64,000 nucleotides of DNA from Prevotella sp. (GCA_022511065.1 JAFLSG010000004.1:1-64000); one strand, 5' to 3'. Counted from the first letter of the stretch, positions 8,392 to 17,931 are shown. The notes: generated from the letters alone by a model not told the origin. Numbers and translations are program-made.

Positions 8392-9447
8392 TCACTTAAT
8401 ATCTAACAGTTTACGATAAACAGACAAATAAGTTTCTGCCATAAAACAACTATTGAAATGAGTCTTGTAATATGCCACATTCCTTTCATTTTCTTCTTTC
8501 AATGTATTTCTGCTTTTAGAACTAATCTGTTCAATCTGATTTGCTAAACTATGTTCACTATCAGATTTAAATATATATCCATATTTCCCGTCCTGAACAA
8601 CTTCTCTGGGACCATCAATATCAGAAACAAGCACAGGCAGTCCTGCAAAAACACCTTCCACGATTGTTAGCCCAAATCCTTCATTCCTAGATGGAACAAC
8701 CAGTAAATCATATTCACACATATGCTGGTAAATCCAGTCACGCCTTCTCTCACCTAAAAATGTCACATCATCCATCAACTGAAGATTATTTGTTAGCTTC
8801 TGTAGATATTCCAAAGACTTTCCATTCCCGACCAAAGTCAGATGTACGCTACAACCTTTATCTTTTAAGATTTTCATGGCTTTTATTACGAGATCTTGCC
8901 CTTTATCCTGATGTACAAGCCTACCTATAGTCAATATATTAAAACAATTAGACTTAAACTCATCCCTTGTCCTATTTATTGCTTCGTAGTCTACAGAATT
9001 GTAAACTACAGAGATATTATCTGTATGATAGCGAGTAAGCACATCAGTCATAACTGCTTGACTAATACAACAAATATAGTCAAAATATTTATAGTATTTT
9101 GTTGGCAACTGCATGGCATGTACCGTCAAAATCTTAGGGTGCCTATCTAACATAAGGAAGAATCCCAAATCACCATGATGACAATGAAGCAAATCAGGTT
9201 TTATCTTAGTATTTATTAAATAAACCGCCTTCAATATATAAAAGGGATTCTTCGAAGACTCTGGTCGTCCTACAACATACAACTCCCCCCCCTCTGGCAA
9301 TAATGACATGACGTTTTCATTCATGAGTCTATTCACAACAAGAAGAGACACTATATGTCCTTGCCTTAACTGAAATCTCATCAGATCCATCAACATATTG
9401 TCAATTCCACCTTGTAGAATACCGAAATTAACATGGAGAATTTTCAT
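8392..9447 (-). CDS. Glycosyltransferase family 4
   Basis: 351 aa, GT-B fold. N-terminal nucleotide-free domain starts MKILHVNFGILQGGIDNML. The C-terminal donor-binding part has ILTIGRLVHQDKGQDLVIKA and the EX7E-type signature PSRNEGFGLTIVEGVFAGLP. It would transfer a sugar from an NDP donor with retention at the inner-membrane face. It overlaps the Wzy-like gene by 20 bases. A run of eight C on the plus strand (9285-9292) lies inside codons 52-55, so a one-base slip would abolish the protein. Confidence 0.88.
   Translation of the reverse strand: MKILHVNFGILQGGIDNMLMDLMRFQLRQGHIVSLLVVNRLMNENVMSLLPEGGELYVVGRPESSKNPFYILKAVYLINTKIKPDLLHCHHGDLGFFLMLDRHPKILTVHAMQLPTKYYKYFDYICCISQAVMTDVLTRYHTDNISVVYNSVDYEAINRTRDEFKSNCFNILTIGRLVHQDKGQDLVIKAMKILKDKGCSVHLTLVGNGKSLEYLQKLTNNLQLMDDVTFLGERRRDWIYQHMCEYDLLVVPSRNEGFGLTIVEGVFAGLPVLVSDIDGPREVVQDGKYGYIFKSDSEHSLANQIEQISSKSRNTLKEENERNVAYYKTHFNSCFMAETYLSVYRKLLDIK
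9285..9292. repeat. Homopolymer tract, 8 G in coding sense, in the GT4 gene
   Basis: Encodes Glu-Gly-Gly-Glu near residue 53 in a strongly AT-rich gene. It could mediate slipped-strand frameshifts; the present length keeps the gene in frame. Confidence 0.6.
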
Positions 9448-10843
9448 TCAATAACTTTTTATCTGCATAAAGAAAAATATAAGCAACCCCATTCATTGCT
9501 AACATAACACCACTAAAGGTATGCCTATCACCACCCAAAAGGTTCATAAAGAGGAGCAGGGCAATAGCCAAAGCATAGGGTTTCTTAACTAGAGAAAACT
9601 GTTTGTATAGTGGTGATACATAAAAAAAGAATTTAATCCAGCATAACATACCGAATACCCCAACTCCAGCTAAATACATTGCTGTTGGGCTGTGAGCATA
9701 AATAGAGTATAATGAATACCCAAAAATAGGTCGCTGAAAAAACACCATAATAGTTTGTATCATACTAATAAGCCTAACTTGGCTTGACCCATCTCCATAT
9801 TGAGATCCATACGTCACATTTACAGTAAAGAAGTCTTCGAAATTGTCAATAAGATTTAATAAACGGCCAACAACAAAACCATCTGAATATATTGACAATA
9901 TAGCAGTTATGGAAACAGATCCCAAACAAATGATGCTCCCTAAAACTATTTTCTCAATCTTCTCTGATTTTGGCTTTAAAATATACCATCGATACAATAA
10001 ATAGTAAATAATAAAAGTAACCGATAAATAAACAGAACTAAAAGATGTCGTTAACACCATTAAGAGAAGAGAACCTATTACAATTCCACCTATTTTTCTT
10101 TCTTTGTTTATAAACACGTTGTATGCCAATGACAAAAGAGCCACGAACATTAATACATATGCATAATGAGACGCTTCTTGGGTGAATAAGTTTAGTTCAA
10201 AAGTATTGCCTCTTAACCTACCTTCATAAGCTGTAGATTCTTTCTCGCCAAAAAGTAAGATAAGTAAATTTCCCCATGTCTCGTTTAATCCAAACATGTT
10301 TTTAGCAACAAACTCTACATACCCCAGACATAGGAATACTTTTGATATATCAAGAAATTTTGCCATCATTTGTTGATAATCAGACAACTTCCATTTTTGA
10401 TAAATATAAATGATAACAAAAGAATATGCTATGAATTTTAAGGAGTTTTTAACAACAAAACCTGTAACAGTGGGATATACCAAAGAAGCTCCCTCAAACA
10501 ATATTTCATCCCAAGTCACATCAAATGTTGATACTAAAGCATTACTTGGGAAGAGAATTAAAAGAACCATCGGTATAATATAACTCACCGCCAACAAAAC
10601 CCACCATTTTCTAATTGCTTTACTCCATCTTGGTAAATTTAGAAGGCAATATGCAATTAATATATATTGCACAACTCCTTCATAAGTAATAGTCGTATTT
10701 CCTATTGCTGCAACATAGCCCATACGTACAAACACTTCTGTTATTAGGCACAACATAAAAAGATTGGCAAATATATTTTTTTTATATAAAAATATACCAC
10801 CAATACTTAGTAACAAAATAGCACCGACAGGAGTAATTATCAT
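9428..10843 (-). CDS. wzy: O-antigen/capsule polymerase-like membrane protein (Wzy candidate)
   Basis: 471 aa, almost entirely hydrophobic, with roughly ten or more membrane segments and one larger periplasmic loop at about residues 325-375 (DNFEDFFTVNVTYGSQYGDG) before RPIFGYSLYSIYAHSPTAMY. That topology and the loop's position match Wzy/O-antigen ligase-type proteins. Primary sequence conservation in this group is poor, so the call rests on topology and location among the glycosyltransferases. No other polymerase candidate occurs in the locus, which together with the Wzx-like gene suggests a Wzx/Wzy-dependent pathway. Confidence 0.65.
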   Translation of the reverse strand: MIITPVGAILLLSIGGIFLYKKNIFANLFMLCLITEVFVRMGYVAAIGNTTITYEGVVQYILIAYCLLNLPRWSKAIRKWWVLLAVSYIIPMVLLILFPSNALVSTFDVTWDEILFEGASLVYPTVTGFVVKNSLKFIAYSFVIIYIYQKWKLSDYQQMMAKFLDISKVFLCLGYVEFVAKNMFGLNETWGNLLILLFGEKESTAYEGRLRGNTFELNLFTQEASHYAYVLMFVALLSLAYNVFINKERKIGGIVIGSLLLMVLTTSFSSVYLSVTFIIYYLLYRWYILKPKSEKIEKIVLGSIICLGSVSITAILSIYSDGFVVGRLLNLIDNFEDFFTVNVTYGSQYGDGSSQVRLISMIQTIMVFFQRPIFGYSLYSIYAHSPTAMYLAGVGVFGMLCWIKFFFYVSPLYKQFSLVKKPYALAIALLLFMNLLGGDRHTFSGVMLAMNGVAYIFLYADKKLLNENSPC

Positions 10844-10865
10844 AAAGCAACAGATAATAAATTGA

Positions 10866-11669
10866 TCATGATAGTTGTTGCCAGCCTTCCTTTTTTATTA
10901 TCCTTTTGTCACGCATCCTTTTAACAGCAGGAATTAAATACAAAATTTTTCGTATTCTATATTGGGTAAGTTTCTTTTTATACTGATTGACAACTACTTT
11001 ACTTGCACCATACGAAGATACAATACTTATATTTTCAAGCAATGCTTTCCCTAAATTGTCTGTAGATGCTCCTTGGCTATAATCGAACATTGCTATTATT
11101 TGAGGAATGTACTTGTATCTGTACCCTTTTATTAATAGAGCCAGAAAAAAATTATAGTCAGCACTTAAACGATATTTTGTATCGTATAAGATTATAGCAT
11201 GTACTTCTCTCCGAATAAAGGTCGAAGGATGATACATAGGCATGGCTTCAAACAAACTCTGCTCTAGTATGTGTGGAGTTTTGTCAAGATACATGCCATT
11301 TTTTAGAAATCTAATATTACCTGTAATCAGGGCTTCACCCTTATCCTCATAAGATGCAAAAAACGTCTCAAGAGTATCATTACAGAGAAGAGCATCTCCA
11401 CCATTGATAAATAAAACCCACTCTCCTGTAGCAACCTTGACTCCTTTATTCATTGCGTCATAAATACCTTTGTCGGGCTCAGAAACGAAGTATGACAATC
11501 TATCCTTATATCTATTAATCACATCAACAGTTCCATCTTTGCTGCCTCCATCTATAACGATGTACTCAATGTATAAATATGTTTGATTGAGTATTGACAA
11601 CATCGTTCTTTCTATTTCTGTTTTAGCATTATAACATATTGTTATTATGCTCACTTTAGGATTGTTCAT
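10866..11669 (-). CDS. Glycosyltransferase family 2
   Basis: 267 aa, GT-A fold. Begins MNNPKVSIITICYNAKTEIE; nucleotide-binding IDGGSKDGT is at residues 39-47 and the DxD-like NGGD at 89-92 after ATGEWVLF. The acceptor region carries MPMYHPSTFIRR. It is an inverting transferase acting on lipid-linked sugars at the cytoplasmic membrane. The gene is intact, with starts and stops typical of the operon. Confidence 0.88.
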   Translation of the reverse strand: MNNPKVSIITICYNAKTEIERTMLSILNQTYLYIEYIVIDGGSKDGTVDVINRYKDRLSYFVSEPDKGIYDAMNKGVKVATGEWVLFINGGDALLCNDTLETFFASYEDKGEALITGNIRFLKNGMYLDKTPHILEQSLFEAMPMYHPSTFIRREVHAIILYDTKYRLSADYNFFLALLIKGYRYKYIPQIIAMFDYSQGASTDNLGKALLENISIVSSYGASKVVVNQYKKKLTQYRIRKILYLIPAVKRMRDKRIIKKEGWQQLS

Positions 11670-11715
11670 TTTCTAGTTCCTAATAAGAATGGTACTAATC
11701 AAGTAATTGTGCGTA

Positions 11716-12885
11716 TCATTTAATGATACTCTCAATAAACTCACGAACACATCCTTCACCTCCTTTACGAGATAAAATCTGTATATTAGGAATTTCAAGA
11801 ACTATAGGCTGGGCATCTGCAGGACATGCAGCCAAACCTACAGACTGCAATAAATCGTAACAATTGATATCATCACCAATATAAGCAACTTCCTGAAGAG
11901 TAATACCTAACTCTTTACAGATCTCCAAGGCAACCGCAACTTTACCACCGTTACGTTTACCTTGATAAAGATAGTCTATCTTCAGTTTTTTCACACGACT
12001 TTCCACAACATTGGTATTTTCACTGGTAATAATACCTGTTTTTATACCCGCCTCTCGCAATAGTTGGAAACCCATACCATCGCGAGTATTGAATTTTTTC
12101 AGTTCATCTCCTGTCTCTGAATAATACATCCCTCCGTCAGTTAGTGTGCCATCTACATCACAAAGAAAAAGTTTAATTTGTTTTTGGTTAGACAAACGTT
12201 TTGACAAAACATGTCTTCGCATCAAATTTTCTAACACACTCCAGTCATCAGGTTCGTCTATTTCTGTAGCAGTATATTCAGGCATTTCGTAAATACCTAT
12301 ACTACCACTAAGTCGATTGCCATATTTGAGAATATTCCTTACGTTGTTTATATAGAAGGCTCCATTCTCCATCAGCATTCCTGAAAAGTTTTGGCGTCGA
12401 GGGCGACTCATATAATTATAATTTATCGGAGTTCCATCCCTGTTCCAAAAAAAGCGGTAGTTATGAACACAAGTTAAGATGCTGTCGAACTCACCATTCT
12501 TATACATTTGTAATGCCTCTGTAAAATGCTTATCTTCTGTAAGTGGAGAAGTAGCTTGCACCAGCATAAAAATATTGTCCTGAGAAAGTTTAGCATAATT
12601 AATATATTCTACCATCACACTTTCAGTACTTGCCGTATCACAAGCATTCTCTGCAGAACGTCTATAAAGAATTACTTTCTTGTAATGCCGACTTTCTACT
12701 ATATTCCAAATATCATCCGAATCCGTGGCTACAATAATTTTGTCTACTAACGGACAAACTTCAAGAGCTTCAATATTCCAACACACCAAAGGTTTGCCAC
12801 AGAAAGGCTTAATATTTTTCAATGGAATTGATTTTGACCCACCTCTAACAGGAATGAATGCCAATACATTTTTATTATTAATCAT
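11716..12885 (-). CDS. CMP-nonulosonate synthetase fused to a KdsC-like HAD phosphatase
   Basis: 389 aa in two domains. Residues 1-about 228 are an acylneuraminate cytidylyltransferase: IPVRGGSKSIPLKN (11-24), VATDSDDI (52-59), LVQATSPLT (109-117). Residues about 236-389 are a KdsC/sialate-9-phosphatase-like HAD domain: DVDGTLTDGG (243-252) with both catalytic Asp, ITSEN (286-290), and IGDDINC (336-342), where the usual third acidic residue is Cys. One polypeptide would both dephosphorylate a nonulosonate-9-phosphate and activate the sugar with CTP. It overlaps the acetyltransferase start by 4 bases (ATGA). Exact sugar (Neu5Ac, KDN or other) unknown. Confidence 0.85.
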   Translation of the reverse strand: MINNKNVLAFIPVRGGSKSIPLKNIKPFCGKPLVCWNIEALEVCPLVDKIIVATDSDDIWNIVESRHYKKVILYRRSAENACDTASTESVMVEYINYAKLSQDNIFMLVQATSPLTEDKHFTEALQMYKNGEFDSILTCVHNYRFFWNRDGTPINYNYMSRPRRQNFSGMLMENGAFYINNVRNILKYGNRLSGSIGIYEMPEYTATEIDEPDDWSVLENLMRRHVLSKRLSNQKQIKLFLCDVDGTLTDGGMYYSETGDELKKFNTRDGMGFQLLREAGIKTGIITSENTNVVESRVKKLKIDYLYQGKRNGGKVAVALEICKELGITLQEVAYIGDDINCYDLLQSVGLAACPADAQPIVLEIPNIQILSRKGGEGCVREFIESIIK

Positions 12886-13472
12886 AACTCTATCTCAACT
12901 TTTTCATTATTCATTTTTACAATTATCGATCCACGACCTACCACCGTGCAATTGGCTGGCACATTTTTTACCACTACCGTATTTGCGCCTATCTTAACAT
13001 TATCACCAATGTGAATATCCCCTAATACAATTGCCCCACATCCAACCACAACGTTATTGCCTATAGCTGGTCCCACACTACTGCCGCGTGTCCCGATTGT
13101 TACATTTTGAAAAATATGACAATTCAGTCCAATACTTTTTGCATTAATTTCCGTAGAATGACCATGACTCACGCAAATCCCCCCCCCAATATTATCCTTA
13201 GCAGTTCTAATATATAAACAATTTTGCCCTGGCAGATAGATATTCATCAAACGTCCAACCACCCCTGCTCGTTTATAGAAAATGCTCCTATACTCTGGCA
13301 GCCATAATATATAATAAGCAAATTGAAGTAATTCACTATTAAACGGATTTGTCCTAAGCTTATATGTAAACTGCTGGTCTAATCTATAGAGTTGCTTATT
13401 CTTGCCCAAAAACCTTATCACAATATGAAGCCATAGGTAAGGCAACAGAAGAAAGACGATAAACTTTGACAT
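12882..13472 (-). CDS. Serine-acetyltransferase-like hexapeptide O-acetyltransferase
   Basis: 196 aa. A hydrophobic N-terminus (residues 1-23) is followed by a left-handed beta-helix: HGHSTEINAKSIGLNC, then IGNNVVVGCGAIVLGDIHIG and IGANTVVVKNVPANC. It resembles CysE-type acetyltransferases used to O-acetylate polysaccharide sugars. It lies between the NeuB-like and CMP-synthetase genes with overlapping starts and stops, so nonulosonate O-acetylation is a reasonable inference. A nine-G tract encodes Gly96-Gly98. Confidence 0.75.
   Translation of the reverse strand: MSKFIVFLLLPYLWLHIVIRFLGKNKQLYRLDQQFTYKLRTNPFNSELLQFAYYILWLPEYRSIFYKRAGVVGRLMNIYLPGQNCLYIRTAKDNIGGGICVSHGHSTEINAKSIGLNCHIFQNVTIGTRGSSVGPAIGNNVVVGCGAIVLGDIHIGDNVKIGANTVVVKNVPANCTVVGRGSIIVKMNNEKVEIEL
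13179..13187. repeat. Homopolymer tract, 9 G in coding sense, in the acetyltransferase gene
   Basis: Encodes three consecutive Gly codons, all GGG, in an AT-rich gene. It is the longest such run I noticed in the window and a candidate slip site. Confidence 0.65.
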
Positions 13473-14347
13473 TAAAATCCCTTTATCTGGTTCTTTTTCA
13501 GTTTGTTTCGCTGTACCATTTCTATGTCAAGCACATCCTTTCCTTTATAAGTGATAGCTTTGGCTACAGCACGACAATCACGGGCGAGTTTACGCACACC
13601 ATCAGGCTCAAGGCTCGCAGCATGATCTGTTCCCTTCCATGTGCGATCAAGTGTATAATGACGCTCTATCCACTCTGCGCCCAATGCAACTGCGGCACTA
13701 TCTACAGCAATACCCAAATGATGTCCAGAGAAACCAATACTCTTCACTCGGTCAGCATATTGTTTCTTCATACGAACCAATTCTAATAGACATATATCTT
13801 CAAACGGAACAGGGTAACCAGATGTACAGTTATAAAGTACCACATCTTTTGCACGATGGTTTTGCTCAAAAAAACTAACAATCTCTTCCTCCTCATCTTT
13901 TGTTGTCATACCAAATGAAAGATGAATCTCACCACCAAAATTATCACAAAGATATTGCAATAGCGGTTTATTCAGATTACAAGCAGAAGGAATTTTAATA
14001 AGACCAGGCTGCAACGTTGTTATCTCTTTTGCAGATGTCACATCCCAAACAGACGTAGAATATTCTACTCCAAATTCTCTACACCACTCTTGCAATTGCC
14101 GATGCTGCTCTATATTAAATTCCAAAAAATCCCGATGTGCTCCATAGGTTGCCCCATAAGAATTCTCAGGGTGAAGATGTGGAGCTTGATACTCTTCAGG
14201 AGTAAGCAATTCTCGATTACATCGTTTCTGGAACTTGACAACATCAACCTTACAATATGTAGCTGCAGTCATTATCATTTCTTTTGCTATCTGCATATCA
14301 CCTTTGTGATTGCAGCCTATTTCTGCTATAATTTTGGGTGTGTACAT
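13472..14347 (-). CDS. neuB: NeuB-family nonulosonate synthase lacking the SAF domain
   Basis: 291 aa. TIM-barrel NeuB motifs are in order: IAEIGCNHKGD (7-17), VVKFQKR (36-42), LIKIPSACN (116-124), GFSGHHLG (205-212), ERHYTLDR (228-235) and DHAASLEP (241-248). It condenses phosphoenolpyruvate with a hexosamine or hexose (or its 6-phosphate). Classical NeuB is about 345 aa with a C-terminal antifreeze-like SAF domain; that domain is absent here. The stop overlaps the next start by one base. With the downstream HAD-cytidylyltransferase fusion it suggests a route through a 9-phosphate intermediate. Confidence 0.85.
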   Translation of the reverse strand: MYTPKIIAEIGCNHKGDMQIAKEMIMTAATYCKVDVVKFQKRCNRELLTPEEYQAPHLHPENSYGATYGAHRDFLEFNIEQHRQLQEWCREFGVEYSTSVWDVTSAKEITTLQPGLIKIPSACNLNKPLLQYLCDNFGGEIHLSFGMTTKDEEEEIVSFFEQNHRAKDVVLYNCTSGYPVPFEDICLLELVRMKKQYADRVKSIGFSGHHLGIAVDSAAVALGAEWIERHYTLDRTWKGTDHAASLEPDGVRKLARDCRAVAKAITYKGKDVLDIEMVQRNKLKKNQIKGF

Positions 14348-14387
14348 ATTTGATATATTTCTATAATTTGTATATATGATTAACTTT

Positions 14388-14773
14388 TTATATTATATCT
14401 GTTTTTATTATCCTACATGGATTTCCTGCCGCCACACAAACAGCAGGAATAGATTTCGTAACGACACTTCCTGCTCCAATAATAGTTCAACTTCCAATCG
14501 TAACACCTTTCAAAATAATTGTGCCTGCACCAATAAACAATCATCGCCAATAGTCACAGAAGCACTTCTTCTGTTATTTTTATCTGCACCTTCTGTATTG
14601 CGTCTATCTATATAGCTCATTGAATGAAAATCCGAAGAATAAACCTTAACCCCGCCGCCTAGAAGTGGGTGGTTGCCAATAGTAATACTAGCATCAACAG
14701 CACATAAAGTTGTTTGACTCATTCCAACATTGTCGCCAATACAAATAGCAGCTCCGCCTATAGATGAATTTGT
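14388..14773 (-). pseudogene. Decayed hexapeptide acetyltransferase (WbbJ/maltose-acetyltransferase type)
   Basis: Read on the minus strand, the remains give GGAAICIGDNVGMS, then VTIGDDC. A one-base deletion near 14535 shifts the frame, after which GAGTIILKGVTIGS continues to an in-frame TGA at 14487-14489 and on to IIGAGSVVTKSIPAVCVAAG and a normal stop at 14388-14390. The 5' end is also missing: the frame is closed by a stop at 14774-14776 with no suitable start, so about 60-70 residues of a typical 190-residue enzyme are gone. Three independent lesions make it non-functional. Confidence 0.8.
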
Positions 14774-14799
14774 CTACATTTATCTATAAATAAGTAATT

Positions 14800-16104
14800 C
14801 TAGTTTTCTAATTTGTTCAACATACAAGTTTTAATTAATTCTTCTCTCCAGTCTGTTGCTTTTTCTTTTATATGTTGTCGGCAATTTTCTGACATTTGCT
14901 TTTGAGCCTCCATACCCATAGTACTTAAAAATAACATACCTTCTTTTAAGTCGTTGACATTCTTGTATTTCGCTAAATAACCTGTCTTCTTATGAATTAC
15001 CAAATCTTCTGCAATTCCTATTGGAAAAGAAATGACAGGAGTACCTATTGCTATTGAATAATTCACCATCATCGGCCCACTATCAGCTATTGTTGTGCTT
15101 AGAAAGCAACAAGCAGCACTAAAGGCAAGGAAGAGTTTATCTAAGTCAACAAATCCCAACTCATACACTTTCACATCTTTTAACCTCTCTGGCAAAACAG
15201 AATTCTCGCCATTGCCTACAACCAGAACTATTAGGTTTGAAATTTGCTGTGCAGCCAAGTTAATAGCTTCTATTGAATAGTTGATGCCTTTCCGTGCATC
15301 ATTTAGTTGAGATGCCCCAATCATTACAACAAAACTGTCATTATTTAATCCAAGTTTTCTCCTTGCTATAGCTTTATTTGTTATTGTAACTTGAGGATGA
15401 CTAATACTATGAATTGCAATAGCATTTTTAAATAAATTCGTTTTTTTTGCAAGTCTCATATCGTATGGAGAACCACATATATACATTGGAATCTCCTTTA
15501 AATTCTCCTCCTTGTATTTCACCTGAATTACAGCCAACCTTTTACCATGTAAAAGCGCGGGGCAATCATGACAACCATTTAAGTAGTTCATACAATCTAC
15601 AGGGTAGTGGCACCCACCTGTCATCGGAGCCTCATCAACGAATAAATATGCTATTGAAGCATGCGTCATCTCATATAATTCTCGTACTATTTTAGATGTG
15701 ATAAATTTTGAAGCCCAATGAATTGTTATTAAATCTGGAGCAAATCCTTTCGGGCATTTTTCCAGGATGTCTTTTGCTGTATAAGGCACAAATTCTAAGC
15801 CATAAAAGCAATATTCTCTATGATGTTTGTTGATTATCGGGCACAGCCTTTTTTTTATCAAGAAATAAAATATACGCCAAAGCTTCAAATAATAACCAGA
15901 AAATCTGAAAAGTTTTAATTTCTCACCAAAAGTGAGGCCTTTACCATCAGCAGGAAGGAAGCAATGTGGAGCTTTCCCATACAGTCCTCTTAATGTAACC
16001 ATATGAGCATCTACATTATCAGGCATATTCATATACTCACATTGTATCTGGCCCGCTAATTTTGAATCATGTGATCCAAGCATTAGTACCTTTAACCTTT
16101 TCAT
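14800..16104 (-). CDS. Glycosyltransferase family 4 (WcaC-like)
   Basis: 434 aa. Begins MKRLKVLMLGSHDSKLAGQI. Residues about 180-205 hold a Cys-rich block (TGGCHYPVDCMNY, then GCHDCP) seen in a subset of polysaccharide GT4 enzymes. The donor domain has VVMIGASQLNDARKGINYSI and the terminal signature DSGPMMVNYSIAIGTPVISF, in which the usual E-x-F/G-G is replaced by ADSGP. The gene is intact and directly downstream of the transaminase gene in transcription order. Confidence 0.85.
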   Translation of the reverse strand: MKRLKVLMLGSHDSKLAGQIQCEYMNMPDNVDAHMVTLRGLYGKAPHCFLPADGKGLTFGEKLKLFRFSGYYLKLWRIFYFLIKKRLCPIINKHHREYCFYGLEFVPYTAKDILEKCPKGFAPDLITIHWASKFITSKIVRELYEMTHASIAYLFVDEAPMTGGCHYPVDCMNYLNGCHDCPALLHGKRLAVIQVKYKEENLKEIPMYICGSPYDMRLAKKTNLFKNAIAIHSISHPQVTITNKAIARRKLGLNNDSFVVMIGASQLNDARKGINYSIEAINLAAQQISNLIVLVVGNGENSVLPERLKDVKVYELGFVDLDKLFLAFSAACCFLSTTIADSGPMMVNYSIAIGTPVISFPIGIAEDLVIHKKTGYLAKYKNVNDLKEGMLFLSTMGMEAQKQMSENCRQHIKEKATDWREELIKTCMLNKLEN

Positions 16105-16120
16105 ATTATAGCTATCTCTT

Positions 16121-17245
16121 TTAAAACTTTACAATTCGATCAACAATCAACTGTACATTTTCACTACTAAGTTCATAGAACATCGGCAACCTAACCAATC
16201 TATCTGCAAACTTATCGCAATTGGGAAGTTCTGGTATAGTAGTTTCAACCGAACGATAATAGTCACTCAGATGAAGACTCAAGTAATGAAAAACAGCGGT
16301 AATTCCGTTCTCCTTCAGGTAGGCTATCAGTTTCGTTCTTTCCTCCAAACTGCGACACACAAGATAGAACATGTGGGCATTGTTCGTAGCATAGTCTGGA
16401 ATGTCAGGCATAGAGAAACAGCCTTGTTTGGCAAGGTCTTTCAGTCCTTCATAATACTGACTCCAGATTTCCTTGCGACGATTCTGGATTATATCTAAAC
16501 TTTCCAACTGAGCCCATAGGAATGCGCTGTTGATTTCCGCAGGCAGGAACGATGAACCTGTATCCACCCATCCATATTTATTCACCATCCCACGGAAGAA
16601 TTCCGCACGGTTAGTGCCTTTCTCCCAGATAATCTCCGCACGACGAATAAATCGCTCGTCATTCACGCATAGCATACCGCCTTCACCACCTGCAGTGATA
16701 TTCTTTGTCTCGTGGAAAGAGAAACAACCGAAATGCCCAATACCACCAAGCGGCTTTCCTTTATAATACGAATCAACAGCCTGTGCAGCATCCTCAACCA
16801 CGAAAATGTTATGCTTGTCAGCAATTTCCATAATCTTGTCCATATCGCATGCCACACCTGCGTAATGGACAGGCACGATGACCTTTGTCTTATCCGTAAT
16901 CAGACTTTCAAGCCTGTCGGCATCAATATTGGGATTATCGGCATAACTGTCTGCAAAAACAATCCTTGCCCCCTGTCGGACAAAAGCCAATGCCGAGGAA
17001 ACAAATGTATATGAAGGCACAATAACCTCATCACCTGGTTTCACATCACAGAGAATAGCCGCCATTTCCAGTGCATCCGTGCCAGATGTCGTCAGTATGC
17101 ACTTTTTGAACCCATACCGCTCTTCGAAGAACTGCTGACACTTTTTTGTGAACACGCCATTACCAGACAATTTTCCTGTATATACCGCTTGATACATATA
17201 ATGGACTTCCTTACCCGTAAGGAAAGGTTTGTTGAATGGTATCAT
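16121..17245 (-). CDS. wecE: DegT/DnrJ/EryC1/StrS transaminase, WecE (RffA)-like
   Basis: 374 aa, the length of WecE. N-terminal IPFNKPFLTGKE, ILTTSGTDALEMAA (about 50-63), VVEDAAQAV (149-157) and SFHETKN with the PLP-binding Lys181. WecE converts dTDP-4-keto-6-deoxyglucose to dTDP-4-amino-4,6-dideoxygalactose. The dTDP-sugar synthesis genes (rmlA, rmlB) are not in this window. The neighbouring acyltransferase would acylate the new 4-amino group. Other sugar aminotransferases in this family cannot be excluded. Confidence 0.85.
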   Translation of the reverse strand: MIPFNKPFLTGKEVHYMYQAVYTGKLSGNGVFTKKCQQFFEERYGFKKCILTTSGTDALEMAAILCDVKPGDEVIVPSYTFVSSALAFVRQGARIVFADSYADNPNIDADRLESLITDKTKVIVPVHYAGVACDMDKIMEIADKHNIFVVEDAAQAVDSYYKGKPLGGIGHFGCFSFHETKNITAGGEGGMLCVNDERFIRRAEIIWEKGTNRAEFFRGMVNKYGWVDTGSSFLPAEINSAFLWAQLESLDIIQNRRKEIWSQYYEGLKDLAKQGCFSMPDIPDYATNNAHMFYLVCRSLEERTKLIAYLKENGITAVFHYLSLHLSDYYRSVETTIPELPNCDKFADRLVRLPMFYELSSENVQLIVDRIVKF

Positions 17246-17250
17246 TGTAT

Positions 17251-17919
17251 TTAAAATTTATATAGTCTTCTATTATCATTAAAATAGGTACCTGGATCTT
17301 TTATATTTTTAGAAACTATTGTTTGAGATCCAATAATAACATTATCTCCAATATACTTGTGGTCATTGACTACAGAATTCACACCGAGGAAACAACACTC
17401 TCCAACTTTTGCATACCCGGCCAGAACAGCCCCACCTGCTATAAATGAATGTTTTCCAACAACGGAATTGTGAGCTACTACAACATTTAAATTAATCACC
17501 ACATTATCCTCTATTACAACATCTTTGTCTATAACACACCCTGGGTACAATATCACCCCCATGCCTATGACGGCTGTAGGGTCAATATAAACATGTGGTG
17601 CTATAATTGTAGCCAATGGTATATTGTTCTTTTTTACCTTTTCATAAAGAGAGGCCTTAAATTCGAAATGGGCATACCCTATACCTATAAAAATACAATC
17701 AAAAACCTCCTGATGATACAGCGCTTCTAGTTCTTCCATCTTTCCAAGAACAGAGAATTCTGCACATAGAGTACCTTTTTCTTTTGTATCATCTAAAAAA
17801 CCAACTACATTATAACGACCATCCAGCAATGCATAGTGACCTATTTGCCTCCCCAACTCACCTGCGCCCAAAATGGCTAACCTTTGTTTTGAAGATAACT
17901 TTATATTGTTTTTCTTCAT
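17251..17919 (-). CDS. NeuD/PglD-type sugar N-acyltransferase
   Basis: 222 aa. A Rossmann-like N-terminal domain (RLAILGAGELGRQIGHY, residues 13-29; VVGFLDD) is followed by a hexapeptide beta-helix from about residue 100 (VYIDPTAVIGMGVILYPG, VAHNSVVGKHSFIAGGAVL). This is the architecture of PglD/NeuD/PerB enzymes that acylate UDP- or dTDP-4-amino sugars. It lies between a WecE-like transaminase and a KASIII/SDR/ACP set, so its acyl donor may be an acyl-ACP rather than acetyl-CoA. Confidence 0.82.
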   Translation of the reverse strand: MKKNNIKLSSKQRLAILGAGELGRQIGHYALLDGRYNVVGFLDDTKEKGTLCAEFSVLGKMEELEALYHQEVFDCIFIGIGYAHFEFKASLYEKVKKNNIPLATIIAPHVYIDPTAVIGMGVILYPGCVIDKDVVIEDNVVINLNVVVAHNSVVGKHSFIAGGAVLAGYAKVGECCFLGVNSVVNDHKYIGDNVIIGSQTIVSKNIKDPGTYFNDNRRLYKF

Positions 17920-17931
17920 ATTTCCGTATTT

